In this document: piece by piece, positions 25,201 to 37,239 of the stretch | Layout of the letters: every line of letters begins with the position of its first letter | Numbering within the stretch: position 1 is the stretch's first letter | Assembly (NCBI GenBank): GCA_964019055.1 | Contig: OZ025214.1 | Span: 6,447,358-6,511,357, forward strand | Length of the DNA: 64,000 nt | Direction: 5' to 3' | Origin: Anthopleura xanthogrammica | Taxonomy: Eukaryota > Cnidaria > Anthozoa > Actiniaria > Actiniidae | Program-made: the position numbers and the translations under genes | Notes under the pieces: generated by a model | Seen by the model: only the letters and a program-made list of their open reading frames with translations | Told to the model about the DNA's origin: nothing | The model's database searches: none

Positions 25201-28200
25201 GTTTTTACATGATTGACGGCAGCGAGTCCGAACGGCGAGTCCGAACGGGAAGTTATTACACTTTTCGGAAAAGCGTACTTTTTTTGCTGACGACATTTTC
25301 CCCAAAGGTTTTTTTTAGAATCACGCGTACAGTGAAATACGGTCATATGATAAAGATGGGTTCTTCATACCTAATTTACAAAATGAACATATAAATATAT
25401 ATATATATATATTTATCCCACACCATAGGAAATACAGCCAATCAGAAAGCAGGAAAGCCGTTGTATATTCGTCGGTATTTCACTCTTCCTTCCCATCATG
25501 CAATGCGTGTCGAATCTACGCATTTGTATTTTCTATGGTGTGGGATAAAATGGTTATACAATGGTTTCTAGTGGCATACTGTGGATATCCCACTCGTCAC
25601 TTGTATTTCCTTTGTATACAAACTCGCCTAAAGGCTCGTGTGTATACTAGAAACTACAAGTGACTCGTGTGATATTCCACAGTATGTCACTCGAAACCAT
25701 TGTATAACTAGTATATATTGATACTGATACGGATGCACGCGGCAGGCTACATTACCACCTGAATATAACGTTAAATTGATTCAGTCAATCCTAATTATAA
25801 GTAATTATAAGTAAGTCGTTTTCTTAATACTCTACTACTATACTTTAATTAACCCGTGCGTCGTATTTTTTTTGCTTTTGAGTAAGATATTTGATTAATC
25901 CTCATTTGTTCATTATCATTCTTTATTTCGCTGTTAAGCAAGGTTGTCTAACGCAGATCTTTTGGTAAAGATTTTAATCTGAAAATATCATTTTCCACCG
26001 TCAAATTTCAAAATGATCCAATCTAGTCATTAGGATATAAAGTAGCTAAGCTTCCTTCCTTCCTTCCTTCCTTCTGCTTTACAGATGATAGTTTACAGTG
26101 CGGACACTCGAACCGTGAACACTTTGAGGTTTTTTCATCCTTTTTTTTCTCCTTTATCCCTTGTGTGAATCGATTGGAAATATAATTTATTTTGAACAAT
26201 AAGATTATTCGAGTTCAGTGCTTCATTTTCAGAAGGTTTGAAGCAGTAGAAAGTTCATAAAATAAAAAAATATAAAAATAGCAAGTGTTCATGGTTCGAG
26301 TGTCCTCACTGTAAGGTTTCACAATTGTATTGGACTCACTAAGTATAGGTATACATTCACATACCCAAGCCATGTAAATAATTCATTAGAACTTACCATT
26401 CTGTTTTTCTGTAGACTCAGTCCCGTTATTGTAGGGCGCATGTTGTTGTTCTGTTTCTAGCATATTTCGTTCTTCTTCCGTGGTACCTCCAGAATGCTTT
26501 GATGCTGCAAGGAGAGAATATATCGTTGTCAGTCGGATACGAATAACGATCCAACCACTAAAACCAACCATCCCCCACCAACAAGATTTCCAAATGACCA
26601 CAACTGCTCACAGTTGACCTGATTATTTTCAAAATATTCCAGTTCCTGCTGCGCCTATCAAAACATATAGCGTCGGTTGTAACTTTTTCATTTTTATGGC
26701 AAAATTATGCTACTTTTTAGAATTTTTGCGCCTTAGTTCGCAGCATAGAATCAAGTCGATGAACGTGTGTAGAGGGGCTGTCACAAGCTCCTGGTTTTCA
26801 GGCGGAATCGAAAACAGATAACTTAGTGATGCGATATGTGATAATATGTGATGGTATGAAAGATATTCTGGCTCGTTTTCCATGAAAACAAATGAATAGA
26901 ACTTTTCTAACCTACATAAAGAGATAGATGCATCAGTTTCGTAATCATGCTTCTGATAAGACATCAAACGTAGTGCACCCAACCTTACTATCCTTTCGCA
27001 AGTTCCTTCTGCGTTAATGTCTTTTTGAGCCCACGATCCTTTTGGTCTTCGTTAAGAATCACGGGATCTGCATGCGCGAATTCAAGAAAAAGGACCCGCA
27101 TCTCTGTTTAATTGTTTTGGTGGCTCGGCATTGTCGTGATAGCCAATCAAAAACAGTGTAGGTGGACATTGCCATTGTGATGTTAATGTGCCAACCACTC
27201 TAACAATATGTTTTCACTTTGCTTTATTGGATTGTCCAATAGATTTCTTGTTGGCAATTTAATTCATACTATGTCCATCTGTTGGTTCAATTCGTGCAGT
27301 GTCCCTCGTTTTCTTGGCGGAGACCAAAACGTGGGCTCTGGCCACGAGAATGTGCCCGTTCGGTACGCATGAGATTCTGAACAGATTTCAGGAGAGACAG
27401 GTTTTGTTTGCAGACTCAACCTCATTTTTGGTCAGTGAAGTTCAAAGATCACTAACTCGTAGCGCTTAGATTTGTGTGTTTAAATTTGAGAACAAAAAAG
27501 GATTCTGCCAGCTTTTCGTTTCTAGATTCGGCATTCCCTTGAGCTCATGTACAAGATTTGGACATTCTCTAATTGACCTTCAGAAGGCGTAAACAGTCAA
27601 TTGTTTTCGTTTTTATAATAAATAATGTCAAGATTTTTCGTGTTTTTCAACCGTCGAAAACATTGACGTCATACTGAGTTACTTTATTATTCCAGAGCTT
27701 AGCTTAATTTGTAGTTTTCTTCCCTTACTCCGGGTTCTCTGGTCCCCTCGCCCCTCGATCAGCAAAGACCAGATATGGATTCCTTTTGCAACTCAGAACA
27801 AGACTTGGCAACACATGAGCCAATGAAATGCCATCATTCAAAACTAAATTCCTCTCACACTAGTATGAGGTTGTCATTGGTGAGATCTTTAGCAACGTAA
27901 CCAATCAAAATGCAGGAAATCAATTAGTCCAATTTCCAATATCTTGTTCGTTTATAGTAACATGGAATAACTCGAATTCGTACAATACCGCTGTGTTCCT
28001 TGATTACAGGCTCATTTCCTCAGTGTTAGCCTCAATTCAATGTCAAAACATTCACAAATACCAACGGTAAAGAAAAGAATGCACCACTTCAACAATACAA
28101 ATACTTTGAAATTCCACGGATTTTTACTGGAACACGTGAATATTCTGCACAAGATCGAGGCTAACCCTGAGCAACAGAGAACTCGAAACTCGAGTAAAAT

Positions 28201-31200
28201 ATATAAAATATACGAATTTTAGAACATTTGCTTGAGGTAATCACTGCAAACAACTTAACAAAATACAAAAAAAAATTATCAAAGCAAAAGTATCATATGC
28301 AACATCAAAGATGAGCGCAAATTTTAGCGTTCTTCTTTTTCATTATACTAGTGAATATTTCAGTGCAAGCCACTAATTGTTCAAGGCGGATACACATTTT
28401 ACCGCGGTCCTAATCATTACTTGTTGAGAGAAAGCGCGTATTTAGAACATTGTTTCATTTAAAAAAACTCGTAAATTTTGTTTTTAATGGTGGCTATATT
28501 ACAATATAATTTCAAACCTAGACACAGCATTCTTCACCACAGGAAAAGTTTAGTCTCTAACATTTCCACATCAATGACAAGCAAAGACAATATGATAAAG
28601 AAAGATACAGACTGAAAAAAAATTTAATTGAAATCAATTACTTTTTTCTTTTCTTTCGCGAATTTGGTCCCCGCATAATACACAAATATCATTTCCCAAT
28701 ATTAAAACTTCTTTCCTATTAAGCGTGGCTTAAAACTTCTTTACAAAATTGATATTTTTTGTGTAAAGTATATGAATTTCTTAAAAGATATACTAATTAG
28801 GAGAAGAGAGTATCCGTCTGCCATTCTAAAGCAAAAGAGCTTAAAACATTCTTATAACATTGAAAAATTCCTTCCTGTAATTAAAGATGACTTTTTTAGA
28901 AAGAAATTGACTAAATGAGGCAGCTTAGGGCTACCTCGACCAACCAAGACTTAATATAGAGATTTACTATCAGTCTTTTTAAATACTAAAGCACTTTTTG
29001 GACCTCTCTTTATGAGTGGGAAAATCGAAAATACATCAAGAGTTATTATCTCAACTAATTCATTGAATGATTGGTTGATAGATTTAATTGCTTTGGTTTT
29101 TCTCGTCTCGAATATTCAACACTCCATCCTACGCATAGATACTCCTACGCTTAGATATTCAAATTAAGATGTGATATTTTCATGTTTTGTTTTTATCTTG
29201 AACTAGGAATATTACGTGAAATTATTCGCACTGCTTGAGCCACTGTTCGCATGGAGATGTGCCAGTTTTCTATTCTAGACTCACATGAAATCGTAATAGG
29301 ATTTTACTACATGAAAGCGGTTGTCATAACGCTTTTTCAATACCGCCAACGAAGCGCTCAAAAAATATAAAAAGTCGCAGAAGTTTACTAGTCTTTATTG
29401 CTCTAGTAGCGCCAAGATTTGACATAGTTTTATTATGTGCACTGTACTAAAATATTTCACGATGTTGAATAGTTTGTTTAGACCGCAATATTGCTCGTAA
29501 CCACAGTTGTTCCTAAATACGTCCGACTGTTTGCATATAATGACATATCGCACTATATACCTGTATAAATTTCGTCGCATGAATGTTATTAGATTCCAAC
29601 CTTGATTCAGAGTTTTCTGCAGTACTACTAAAGTATACCGAACAACTCGCTTGAAACGTATTGAAATATTCATAAATTCAATGTTTGTGTTGTTGTTGTT
29701 TAGTTCTTCTGTGAATAGGAATACCTTTCATTGTGAAGTTCTTGGAAACAACCTTTCCCATTTGAACCAAATTGTTGTGAAAAAAACTCCAAGCTGATTC
29801 TACTTCCTCATTAAAAAAACTACCCTTCACACGCACAGTTATACCTATGCCCTTACGGAAAACAACTCAACTATCTACTAAATGATGATGTCACAACACT
29901 TGCAGTTTCTGTCACTTTCAAGTTTCTTCATAAAATTTACGAAATTCTACTAATTTTCTTAAAATGCTTACGCAATGCTTTAGCTCAAATAATTAATACA
30001 TTCGTTAAAATATAAAGGTACATTAACCTAGTTTCTAAACACGAATTTCAACTCAAAGAGTGTGTTGAAAGTTTTCCGCTTTGTTATTTACTATATACTA
30101 TATTTTCAAGGATTCTGTTTTGCACGACGCTTCCAGTTGATGACATTGTATTAAGGTTGTTTAAGTCGACGAAAGTTCTTTCGTCGAGTAGGAAGTATTT
30201 ATCATACTGAAAATCAGTTAGTCTGAATACATAAAACCAAACCTTGGCTGGTTGAGACTTCTAGCTCGCTTTAGCAGCAGGTGTATAATGAATACTGCAT
30301 TCTATCACCGCTGAAAACGTTCACGATCACAAACTTTTGGTTTGATAATTTTGAAAGTGCTCCAAAATCTTCTATAAGTTATTTTACCTTGAAACATAAT
30401 CTTTGTACCGCCGGATCCCATTTTAACCCATTTTTCAGGCCTTGTTGAGCATCCACGTTGCTACTTCTTTTCCCTTTATGAACCAAAACATCCAAAGCTA
30501 AGGCTCTAAATCTGCTTGTTGAATAATTAACAAGTTCTGAACAGGTCTTTGTGCCTCTATTACCATATACCTCTGACACAGAATTCAAGGAAAAATAAGG
30601 AATTTTCAATTTGACATTTATGTAACTAAGCACCTGCTAATATTTGGCAGGCTGTGTAAATCAAACTTCCTTAGGTAATTCCAATTACTTTTTCACTCAA
30701 GATCATTATTTTTTGGACTAAAAAGCACTTGCAATATCTTAATCGAAGTGCGCGTGCGCTGCCTAAATGTGTTAATTGTAGCAACCACCTCTTAACATGG
30801 TCGTAAACACGAGCGACAATCTTCTCGAAAAATGTCAGGATATTGACCTGAACCTATATTTGCGTCTATATATCTAACTGATAACAGTTATAATTATATT
30901 ACTACAGTGATTCAATTTTGGTTTGCTATTTCTTTTTCTTTTTAAAAGGGATGTTTTGTACCGACACTTTTTATGGACCATAATACTTGATATATGTTCA
31001 GGTAATATTTCGTAAATGGGGTAATACTGGCTAGAAGGGAGGCGTAATGGTCTTCATTTGTTTATTGTTTTTAACTGTCTTCAGTATACACAATCTCATT
31101 CTTCCAGTTCGTGCGCCAACTCAGATGTTTTTGTAACAAAATGTTAGTTTGTTCCATTTCGTATTTTTCGTATTTACTACAAAAATAGAATAACAATCAA

Positions 31201-34200
31201 GCAAAAAATATAAAATATTCTCAGTACAGGTTCATTTTTGCCTCGTTAAGATAACATGTCTGTTCTCGATTAACAATACCTCAGTAGAAAGTGTGTTTCA
31301 TATTCAAAAACACTTAAGGGTACTTGTTCTAAAGCTGGTGAGAACTTAAGTTATCTTAAAAGTTCGCTAAAATCGGCTGAATAATAACACTTAGCGTTGA
31401 GACTGACCCATTTACCTCATCATCATTTTCACTTTTTTCCGGCATTTTTTGGTATTATTTCGCTTGCTTTTTGATCTCTCACAAATAACTGAAATACTGA
31501 ATAGAAAAATGTGGATGGAGATGATCTCGGTTTCTGAATTATTTTTGATCTCTTACCTCAATTTTTTTTTTGTTTATTTTTTCCGTTCTTTTCCTTCGTT
31601 CATTATATTATTTTTTGTTTTCTTAATCACGATCAATCAAAGTGGTTTACGAATTATTGTTTGTGCATCTTAGCAAATTACTTAGCGATTGAATTAGAAT
31701 ATCAAGGTGGATTTTCCCGAATTTTAACATCCCTAAAAGCCAGTTTTCGATTATCCCTAAATCTGCTCATTTTTTATTTTATCCTTCAAAAACTCTTGAC
31801 TCGGTTATTCCCTATCCACTAAACCCTTCACTAAATAGTGAGCCTCCTAGAAGAAGGCGCAGAAGGCTGCCTTTCTTATTGATATCGATTCATGCATGCT
31901 ATAGATGATGCTACCCTCACGGAAACATATACTTTCCTACCTACCTTTGCATCGAATTGTACGATGAGAAAACATCTTGTGTGAGAACCTAGCAGACGTT
32001 GTACCTGAAGCCCGCAGAGATGTGTTGAAATTACGGCTTAATTAAGGTAAAAACTCGACAACTTTTTAGCATGAGTTTCCTCAAGTTAGATCAACCAAGA
32101 TAACATTATAATATAATTGTTATGTCGCGCTACGGCCAGTTGCTATGGCGATTTTCAGAACATTAATTTTTTAATTCATATTGGTCATGAGTTTGCTGAT
32201 GACAATTAGGCCACCACCCTCCCACACACGGGTCAAAGTATCAATTTTCCTTACTCTGTCTCTACCCCCTACGCATTTCCACTTGATAAACACTTAGCCG
32301 GAAGTAGTATATAAGGACCATTTTTTGTCAATAACAACTGATCTAGTTTCATAATATGGCAGTAAATGGCCTCAGTATTGTCGTAAACGAGCTTTGTTTC
32401 TCAGGTGAACGGAATCTTTAAGTCAGGTATTTAATATTCTTTATTATGTGATTATCAATGAAATACCTATATTTCTTTATTTCAAAAATTTGATATTTTC
32501 ACATGTGAAGATAACATGTTATTTTTACATGTGAAAATATCATCACTATGGTTACATACTTCTTATAGCAGAAAAAAGCTTGAAAAATCTTTCTTTTCTT
32601 TTTCATTGATAATTATATGATAAACAGAATATTACATGGGCGCTCCGAGATACGAATTTTATATTCGCGTGTTGAAAATCTCTCACTCGTTCGCGGCGCT
32701 CACTCGTGAGTGATCTTTTCAACACTTGGAGATTCGTAATATCCTCTATATCCCTTAGACCTCGTTTCCATTCTTTTGTTTGAACTCGTTTCCAACTTAG
32801 TGCGTAAGCGTCTATTCGGAACTACGTTCCATTGTTTATTAAATACATCTCCCCTCCTCCACTCCCAAGATTTTCCATTCAGCTAGTGTGCGTTTTAAGC
32901 AATTATTTCTTCACTGTGATAAATAAATATGGTAGGCTCTTAACAATTTTCCGGAATAAATGTCTTTAGGTCCTAGTTACATCTATCTTCGTAAACCGAC
33001 AGCGATATTAAAACTAGGATTAGAAAAAAATACGGTGAAGTTGGAATTATAGATCTTTTTTTAGCTTGGGCGTAATGTATTCCCATTTCAGACCACGTGT
33101 CATTCTCTAGAATATTATTTCTTTGTTTAACGGTTGAGCACGAGAAGACACATGAATATGGATACAACTCAAACAAAGAATCGTATTCCCAAGAGAATGA
33201 CACGTGGTCTGATGGGAAAACATTTCCTAACGAGGTCTTTTTGCGTTTTTACCTCCAGTCCTTCCACAAACCACAGCACGCAACATGATTATTCAGATTT
33301 GCCTCAATTTGTGAGTTAGGTATTCCCTTACTTACAGGTGTATCAGCCTAGAGGTTGTTCTAGGATTCGATATCACAGCAGCAACTTTGGAAGGAGTAAG
33401 TGTCCACCTCCAGCTCTTAGATAAAGAACTGAAATACTGGCCTAACTATAGTTACTTTATCATTTACCTTTACTTCGTAAAAATATCGAATTCGAACCTC
33501 TTCGACAAACTGCTCAAAAGTCTTCTACTAGATATCCCCAAGCAATTTTAAAACAACTTAAATTAATGGCGATGCTGTTATTTTTAACATTATCAAAGTT
33601 TGTGTGTTATTATTATTGCAAAGTGTTTTACCGGTGGCATTATCTGCCATTAAGTTTCTATTTGCCACTAACCCAACCAACAATCTAGCAGTCGGAAGTA
33701 TAGTATTAGATACTTCAAAGTAGTGTGCTTTTCGATGAGTGTTTCGGTATTCTCATTGGTTTTTGATACATTAAATTATATTCAATTTTGATATACTTTT
33801 AGTTTTGTTTTTATTATTAAAATACCTTCCTCTGGTGGTAGTGGCTTGCATATACCATTAAACCCTAATTTGTCATCAAATCCACCGACAATTAAAATAA
33901 TCAATGCTTTACGTTTTTACATCATTTCTTACTCCGAATGTAATTAGTTTTCGCCGCATTTAGTAAAATTTTAAAAATCCGGTTTTTATCGTTACCAAAC
34001 AACATCTTTAAAAAAATTCAAAAAGTATAACTTGGTGATAAGGGTTTCAAGGTAGAGTAATTTTAATGCGGTTTCTTTTGACACTACATTAGCCGTAAAC
34101 ACATTTATTAAATACCTTACATCAAATTTTTAACAATATTTACACAATTTTTTACACAACAAGAATATATAAATCCGTATGACTAAAAATTCGCTCTCTC

Positions 34201-35092
34201 TTCGTTTTGACTCCATTACAAAGCCAAAGCAGGTCGGGGCTACAAAGTATTTGATGAGGGTTGTCTGTCAGTCTTTGTTAAATGGAAATTTTCACAATGA
34301 TAAAAAGTCAACTATTATTCGTATCTACCATATTCCTACGCAGTCATTCGAATGAATTGTCAAGCTGCTCTCAAGTCAAATAGCATTTTATCCTCCCCAC
34401 TGTGTCGCGTTCTAGCAACTAAACATAATTGAAACCTGCCTCACAATACGTACAGTATTGTAAACTAGAATTGAGCATTGATGTACTACCGCAAAACTAA
34501 AAACATCTCAGCCTTTGTTATCTCAGTTTGTACCAAAAAAACCCGTGCTATATATGACTACATTTAATCATTATATTCATTTGTTATTTTGAAGCGATAT
34601 CCTGAGTCAATATTGGGATAAGCTTTCTTATTTTCGGCTATAGAAAGCGCTTCGGAGAATTCTCATAATAAATAAGGCAATACTGACTAACTCGTAATGC
34701 CGCAGGTTAAATTATATCAGAAGATACTCACTCATAAACCTTTCAATAACTAGTATCTATGCGTTTGTTTCTAAATGCATAATTAATCATTTCATTTTCA
34801 GGTGTTTTTTTAGCTTGTAGAATTTACTAGAAATGTCTTTTTCCGCCAGGAGTGAATTTTTAAATCTTAAAAGATTTCGGGATATGACATATGACGCGGG
34901 AAGTATGAAAGACAATGTATGGAAAATAAAGTCTAAGAGAACTCGAGGGAAAAACAATCAGGTGAATTTAGAATTGTCGGGACTTGTCAAATGAAAACTA
35001 TGCTGATAGTGAAGAGTGCCATTAAAACCGACTAGTTAGAGGAACTTACCCTGCTCTCGACAAAAGTTTACGGCGGCAATATGACTGTGCAT
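16283..35092 (-). CDS. KCNIP: KChIP-like neuronal calcium sensor, nine coding exons
   Basis: KChIPs are EF-hand proteins that bind Kv4 channel N-termini and tune surface expression and gating. Coding exons (minus): 35092-35050, 26504-26397, 18866-18751, 18427-18358, 18268-18198, 17501-17394, 17301-17200, 16668-16606, 16330-16283. All phases fit (first intron phase 1), giving 242 residues, within the KChIP length range. Residues 70-112 hold FTRAELQRMYRGFKN and FKRIYAQFFPYGD, the KChIP/NCS signature with degenerate EF1. EF2 loop is D126-D137 (DQNKNGRISFED), EF3 D162-E173 (DLDGDGVITREE), EF4 D209-E220 (DTNEDGVITEDE). EF3 and EF4 have all canonical ligands. The variable N-terminus starts MHSHIAAVNF with an in-frame stop upstream, and has no Gly2 for myristoylation. 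Exons 3-9 are secure. Exons 1-2 rest on phase and splice sites. Hippocalcin/NCS-1 is the alternative but fits less well. Confidence 0.87.
16793..16990. mobile_element. MITE bounded by poly-G and poly-C tracts
   Basis: A G-run at about 16790-16807 and a C-run at 16973-16990 bracket inverted blocks 'gatgctccgcccg' and 'cgggcggagcatc'. The element lies in an intron of the KChIP-like gene between two EF-hand exons. Confidence 0.6.
17573..17660. repeat. CT-rich microsatellite (CTTC)n
   Basis: Runs of TTCC and TTTC units in a KChIP-like gene intron. A shorter (CTTC)n lies at about 26,050-26,073. Confidence 0.85.
19095..19300 (+). mobile_element. SINE 3' portion
   Basis: Contains 'ggttctctcctagctgtg', 'ttctccagttttcctccctctgcaaaa' and 'aaattccaattcaatc', matching the tails of other SINE copies here. 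A further diverged fragment follows at about 19330-19420. It is intronic in the KChIP-like gene. Confidence 0.5.
19765..20115. mobile_element. Long hairpin element (about 160-bp arms)
   Basis: Left arm 19765-19932 and right arm 19958-20115 are near-perfect inverse complements around a loop of about 25 nt. Blocks 'tacaggcttagcctcg' and 'cattctttacattacagttg' occur in both. Related ends occur at about 27,950-28,195 and 37,905-38,365. Mirror-image open frames here are palindrome artefacts. Confidence 0.85.
20369..20723. mobile_element. TTAA-type MITE with a CRE-centred palindrome (copy 1)
   Basis: Terminal repeats AAAGGGGCACTTGGATGAAA and, inverted, TTTTCATCCAAGTGCCCCTTT. TTAA flanks the right end and ATAA the left. 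The interior holds a perfect 24-nt palindrome at 20542-20565 centred on TGACGTCA. A second copy lies at 62,447-62,914. The target site suggests a piggyBac or Kolobok parent. Confidence 0.8.
20925..21180. repeat. Three tandem copies of an 87-bp unit
   Basis: Copies start at 20925, 21012 and 21099 and differ by only a few bases. Because 87 is divisible by 3, the unit leaves a repetitive open frame on the minus strand that I do not consider a gene. Confidence 0.9.
23367..23746. mobile_element. Inverted-repeat element with GGCCGCC-containing ends
   Basis: A block at 23367-23399 (gactacttcgacgatgcggcggccatctt) is the inverse complement, with a few changes, of 23714-23746. The 84-residue plus-strand open frame between the arms has no recognisable domain. 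Confidence 0.45.
24157..24907. mobile_element. TTAA-flanked non-autonomous transposon, 24-bp perfect ends
   Basis: TTAAGGAGGCTCCCTAGAG... at 24157-24180 is repeated exactly in inverse at 24884-24907, so both ends carry TTAA. A TTAA target duplication with short perfect ends fits piggyBac or Kolobok. The internal 0.7 kb is AT-rich with no transposase. Confidence 0.85.
24980..25135. mobile_element. Hairpin MITE (arms of about 65 bp)
   Basis: Blocks 'gtccgaacgggaaaatatttggctc' and its inverse 'gagccaaatattttcccgttcgga' flank a GC-rich centre 'gaacgagcgcagcgagttc'. Outer parts read 'attgactgag' and 'ctcagtcaat'. Confidence 0.8.
25412..25549. mobile_element. MITE with TTATCCCACACCAT ends
   Basis: Left end 'ttatcccacaccataggaaatac' and right end 'gtattttctatggtgtgggataa' are inverse complements. 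No coding potential. Confidence 0.75.
25553..25708. mobile_element. Fold-back element next to the previous MITE
   Basis: Left 'gttatacaatggtttctagtg' and right 'ctcgaaaccattgtataac' are the outer parts of an inverted repeat spanning almost the whole element. It begins within a few bases of the preceding MITE. Confidence 0.75.
26094..26313. mobile_element. MITE with 30-bp inverted ends
   Basis: Left 'tacagtgcggacactcgaaccgtgaacactt' and right 'aagtgttcatggttcgagtgtcctcactgta' are inverse complements with about 2 mismatches. It lies 84 bp downstream of the donor of KChIP-like coding exon 2. Confidence 0.8.
27945..28195. mobile_element. MITE related to the 19.8-kb hairpin element
   Basis: Ends 'taccgctgtgttccttgattacaggctca...' and '...cgaggctaaccctgagcaac' match the element at 37,905-38,365. 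It includes 'aagaatgcaccacttcaac' shared with both relatives. Boundaries are approximate. Confidence 0.5.
28220..32400. other. KChIP-like gene intron 1, no recognisable element
   Basis: AT-rich intronic sequence. I found no convincing exon, tRNA or intact transposon. A minus-strand open stretch at 30,379-30,633 (84 codons) could be a chance frame. Confidence 0.4.
32640..32755. mobile_element. Hairpin MITE
   Basis: 'gcgctccgagatacgaatttt...gttgaaaatctctcactcg' pairs with 'gagtgatcttttcaacacttggagattcgtaat' around 'cgcggcgctcactcg'. Confidence 0.65.
33072..33238. mobile_element. CACGTGTCATTC-type MITE, copy 1
   Basis: Ends 'cccatttcagaccacgtgtcattctc' and 'gagaatgacacgtggtctgatggg' are inverse complements. 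Second inner blocks are built on 'tttctttgtttaacggttg'. Related copies lie at 63,128-63,292 and about 56,868-56,925. This is the host intron next to KChIP-like exon 1. Confidence 0.8.
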
Positions 35093-36395
35093 GTTTGATT
35101 AATTCCCGGCTTCTTCCTTTGCGGAAAGTTGAAGTCTTGTCGATGTGAACTACACAAGAAGATTCTTAGAATTTCGTTGTATCCTCGAGTGAAGACTGAA
35201 AGAGTGTTAGGAGAGAAAGAAACACTGAAGGAAGATGTAATGATTATTCATGAGATATGGTAGTACTTCATTGGTAGGCTCATTAGTATCCCACAGAGGG
35301 TTCAAAAATCGTACATCATCGTAAACATACCCATATCTTGACTTAAGTAATTTTTTCCGTTTGCTGACAACCTAGTGCTTGGTAATTAAAATCTAAAGAC
35401 ATTTGTTCTGCTCTGCGTATATTGACTGGAGATTTTAATGTAGGTGACAGTATTGTGAAAAAAAAACCATTAGTCTGTATCATTTATATGGAAATTCAAT
35501 CTTAACATGACTCAGTTTGAAACGGCTTTTCCTATCGTGCAGAAATTTATTTGTTTATTTTTTTATCTAGTCATCCATCCATTTATTTCCTTGTTTTTTC
35601 CTCGCCCCCAATTTTATTTTTACCTCGCTGTATTTTTATTTCACTTTCAAAGTATAATTATTAGTATTATTTATTTTTCCTGATTTTAAAATATAACCGA
35701 ACACTATATCCTAGGACTGAATTAGTGCAGTTATCTACCGAATAAAGTAATGAGAGAACAAACAAAATGAATGTAAATGTAAAGAAATCGCAAAGATAAT
35801 AACCAAGATAACAACAATAACAGAATAACCTACAAATAATGAAAAAGTCTTCAATTATTCATACGAAATAGCAACACTAATTCATAGTTGACTGGTCGAG
35901 CAGGGTTCATTAGCAAGACTAAGTGCATCACATAGTAATGTGGTGTTCGTATTTTAGTCAGCTAAATTGATGGAAATAGTACCTTTTATGTGGTTATTTT
36001 ATCACGACGCTCAATATGACGCGTGTAAGGTAGAATGCGTATCGTATGACTGTACAAAGCCGCAGCGCTTTCACGGTGTGGAATTGAAGACATTAGAGAG
36101 CTTTAGATTCCCGTTTTTTCTTCCCGTACACGGCAAACATGACCACGTTTTCATCGTTCCCCTGCATCTCACTTTACCTTTTGCAAACCCTCTCACTAAT
36201 GACAAATATTCTTTTGTTTATCTCAGTTTATCTTGAAAATTATTGCGATTCATTTTTACTAATTTTAAATAATTTTTTTTTCGGCACATGTGAAATTCGA
36301 CGTCTAAACCGGGCCTAAGAGCTATTTCGGATATCTTCCAAGATTTTATCGAGCGATTTGAACCCGTTTTAAAATAGCTTTCCCACCGATAGAGA

Positions 36396-36532
36396 AATGG
36401 ACCCCTTGCAGCAGGTCGGAATGCAGTTCAATTTGGAGGACAAAACAATAGGTTCAAATTCTCAGGAGATTGAAATTCTTTTGTTTTGTCCTCGAGATTG
36501 AGCTGCATTGACGTCACGTGCAAGGGGTCTAT
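36396..36532. mobile_element. Small hairpin MITE
   Basis: 'ggaccccttgcagc' and 'gcaaggggtct' are terminal, and 'tcaatttggaggacaaaacaa' pairs with 'ttgttttgtcctcgagattga'. It sits between KChIP-like exon 1 and the end of gene A. Confidence 0.75.
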
Positions 36533-36776
36533 ATTTGACATCGTACTCGCCCCACAATATAGAAGTCTCCTTTTGTTTGTTCCTATTTTCATAATATATT
36601 GTTGCGTGCTTTTCGTATTGTTTTTGTTTTATGTTTTTATTACTTATTTATGTAGATAGAGAAATAAAGGAAAGTGCTTCTAATAGTTCACTTAAGAAAT
36701 TCTAGAATCATAAGTGATGTTTAAAGTGATTAAAAAAAAAACACACAAGCAATACTCATTTGTAACTAAATCTAAC

Positions 36777-36782
36777 TTTATT
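36777..36782 (-). terminator. Candidate polyadenylation signal of gene A
   Basis: AATAAA on the minus strand, about 460 nt after the gene A stop. The interval contains four ATTTA pentamers, including TTATTTAA. Confidence 0.45.
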
Positions 36783-37239
36783 TGTCTCAAACTACTAATA
36801 TTCTTACATTCATTACATTTAATTTAATTTTTTTCCTGAATTCTCTTGGGTTATTTTTTTTGTTTTTTTTTGTTTTGTTAATGTGTTGTTTTTTTCTTGC
36901 TTGATAAATGTGAACAAATGCTTTAATAGAAACCAGTCTTTTACATTTTCCTTGCAACTCTAACTCTAACAATGATAAGCAAAAACACCCAAAAAAACCT
37001 TAACAATATTCAACATATATATTATAATTATCTGGCAACCCTAGTTAGCTATGACTCTTGCAACTATTATCAATAATTAAATATTGATAGTTAAATAATA
37101 ATCAATAATGAATAACAATAATGTATTGTAATTGTAAATTTAAACCAAAAACATCAAAAGTAGTAATATAATTCGCTGATGCAGCAAAACTTATTTCCTA
37201 TTATTGTAATATGACATTCTGATACATTAGATGTATCTT

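Noticed and set aside
35967..36236. 89-codon plus-strand frame
   Set aside because: No recognisable domain, signal peptide or splice context; composition like the surroundings.
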